Part shown: positions 7,086 through 7,533 of the stretch, piece after piece
Layout of the letters: every line of letters begins with the position of its first letter
Numbering within the stretch: the stretch's first letter is position 1
NCBI GenBank assembly: GCA_018302165.1
Contig: JAGWAA010000029.1
Location: 1 to 7,533, forward strand
DNA from: Candidatus Woesearchaeota archaeon
GTDB lineage: Archaea; Nanobdellota; Nanobdellia; SCGC-AAA011-G17; GW2011-AR17
Direction: 5' to 3'
DNA: 7,533 nt
Program-made: the position numbers and the translations under genes
Notes under the pieces: generated by a model
Seen by the model: the letters and a program-made list of their open reading frames with translations, nothing else
Told to the model about the DNA's origin: nothing
Database searches by the model: none

Positions 7086-7100
7086 GTTGTATAATACATC
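7086..7100. promoter_or_regulatory. Operator-like palindromic repeat, proximal copy
   Basis: GTTGTATAATACATC is the first of two identical 15-bp copies. Its core TGTAT-A-ATACA (7088-7098) is a perfect palindrome around one central base. It lies just upstream of the TATA box of the HEPN-MNT operon, where an autoregulatory complex would bind. The binding protein is not known. Confidence 0.55.
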
Positions 7101-7125
7101 TTTATTGTTTAGTTAAAGTCTAAAT

Positions 7126-7140
7126 GTTGTATAATACATC
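7126..7140. promoter_or_regulatory. Operator-like palindromic repeat, distal copy
   Basis: This is the second identical copy of GTTGTATAATACATC, with its palindromic core at 7128-7138. It starts exactly 40 bp from the first copy, close to four helical turns, so proteins on both sites would face the same side of the DNA. It ends 7 bp before the hydrolase remnant and so also sits at the edge of the cassette; a role as a boundary repeat cannot be excluded. Confidence 0.5.
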
Positions 7141-7147
7141 AAATATT

Positions 7148-7256
7148 TCTAAACGCTAAAGTTATTATTGAAAAAGGTAAAGGCCATTACGATAGTGATG
7201 GAAAAATTCCTCAATTATTAAAAGAAATAAAATCATTAAACTCCAAAACTATTTAA
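7148..7256 (+). pseudogene. 3'-end remnant of a second RBBP9-like hydrolase (direct repeat copy B)
   Basis: Codons from 7149 to the TAA at 7254-7256 encode LNAKVIIEKGKGHYDSD followed by GKIPQLLKEIKSLNSKTI. This matches the C terminus of the hydrolase at 5628-6185, including its catalytic His. There is no ATG, GTG or TTG in frame between the upstream stop (TAG 7110-7112) and the homology, so it cannot be an intact gene. Bases 7148-7189 match 6089-6130 at 41 of 42 positions. Further on, differences are partly synonymous (TAT/TAC for Tyr, TCT/AGT for Ser), suggesting that both copies evolved under protein-level selection before this one was truncated. Confidence 0.85.
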
Positions 7257-7257
7257 A
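7249..7257 (+). promoter_or_regulatory. TATA box of the right-edge gene
   Basis: CTATTTAAAC-like sequence is centred about 32 bp before the ATG at 7286 and overlaps the stop of the hydrolase remnant. With no Shine-Dalgarno before the ATG, a transcript with a leader of only a few bases is likely. Confidence 0.5.
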
Positions 7258-7285
7258 CTTCTTTTCTAATATAAGACAATAAAAG

Positions 7286-7533
7286 ATGGTGAAGATAGAT
7301 CCTGCATTTCAGAAGATTATGGATAGGTATGGTGCAAAGTTAGGCAACCAATTCCAATCCGCAATGGACAGACCTTCTTCTGGTGCTTTCACAAAAGATT
7401 ATGATACTTTTAGAAAAGAGGCTCTAAGGTTAGAAAACTCTTTATATGAACGCTCTTGTAATTTTGCATCTTCATTACTAAATTTCTCTTCTTCGGATAA
7501 AGAATACAACAAGAAAGTTCAGAATGCTATTGA
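7286..7533 (+). CDS. Unrecognised protein, N-terminal part (runs off the right edge)
   Basis: An ATG at 7286 opens a frame with no stop to the end of the window (82 complete codons). The product begins MVKIDPAFQKIMDRYGAKL and later reads ALRLENSLYERSCNFASSLL; it is soluble-looking, helical and charged, with no membrane segment or catalytic motif in the visible part. GC is higher than in the TA cassette, notably at 7321-7380, as in a native housekeeping-type gene. The LYERSCNFASSLL stretch faintly recalls the N-terminal region of archaeal type II secretion F/TadC-like proteins, but this is a weak impression only. The TATA box at 7249-7257 supports this start. Confidence 0.65.
   Translation, partial: MVKIDPAFQKIMDRYGAKLGNQFQSAMDRPSSGAFTKDYDTFRKEALRLENSLYERSCNFASSLLNFSSSDKEYNKKVQNAI

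Noticed and set aside
7086..7140. Short CRISPR array
   Set aside because: There are only two 15-bp copies with a 25-bp AT-rich spacer, no cas gene is nearby, and the position upstream of a TATA box fits operators better.
6089..7256. A complete mobile element
   Set aside because: The direct repeat is striking, but no transposase, integrase or terminal inverted repeats are visible, so only the repeats are annotated and the insertion is left as a hypothesis.

Overview
The window looks like an AT-rich archaeal chromosome, most plausibly from a DPANN-type lineage (Woesearchaeota/Pacearchaeota-like). This is an inference from gene content and signals. Most starts lack a Shine-Dalgarno sequence and have a TATA-like box about 25-35 bp upstream, as expected for leaderless or short-leader archaeal transcripts. 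There are large Asn/Ser/Thr-rich surface proteins anchored by one membrane helix, a single-domain KaiC-type ATPase, and an MNT/HEPN toxin-antitoxin pair. No ribosomal or tRNA marker is present to fix the taxon.

Bases 1-4160 (+) hold a two-gene operon of membrane proteins. The first gene is open at the left edge. It encodes a surface protein of tandem Ig-like beta-sandwich domains, a Gly/Ser hinge, a helical stalk, one transmembrane helix and a cytosolic helical tail. The second gene overlaps it by ATGA and repeats the stalk, membrane helix and helical tail without the Ig domains, so the two products may form one cell-envelope complex. Bases 4217-5596 (+) encode a fusion of a complete hemerythrin domain (all seven di-iron ligands) to a KaiC-family ATPase, which suggests an O2- or redox-responsive signalling protein. 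Bases 5628-6185 (+) encode a small RBBP9/YdeN-type serine hydrolase with an intact catalytic triad.

Bases 6178-7140 hold a minus-strand MNT/HEPN cassette with visibly lower GC than its surroundings. The nucleotidyltransferase (antitoxin) is intact. The HEPN (toxin) frame is interrupted by a single in-frame TGA, after which the frame continues for 49 codons and overlaps the antitoxin start. Upstream of the HEPN gene lie a TATA box and two copies of a 15-bp direct repeat, each with an 11-bp palindrome, which look like autoregulatory operators.

Just beyond them, 7148-7256 holds a start-less remnant of the 3' end of a second hydrolase copy. Its first 42 bp match the end of the intact hydrolase at 41 positions, with 35 consecutive identical bases. 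The TA cassette is therefore bracketed by a direct repeat of the hydrolase 3' end, a layout that suggests insertion with regeneration of the gene end, or a tandem paralogue split by the cassette. A new plus-strand gene begins at 7286 behind its own TATA box and runs off the right edge.
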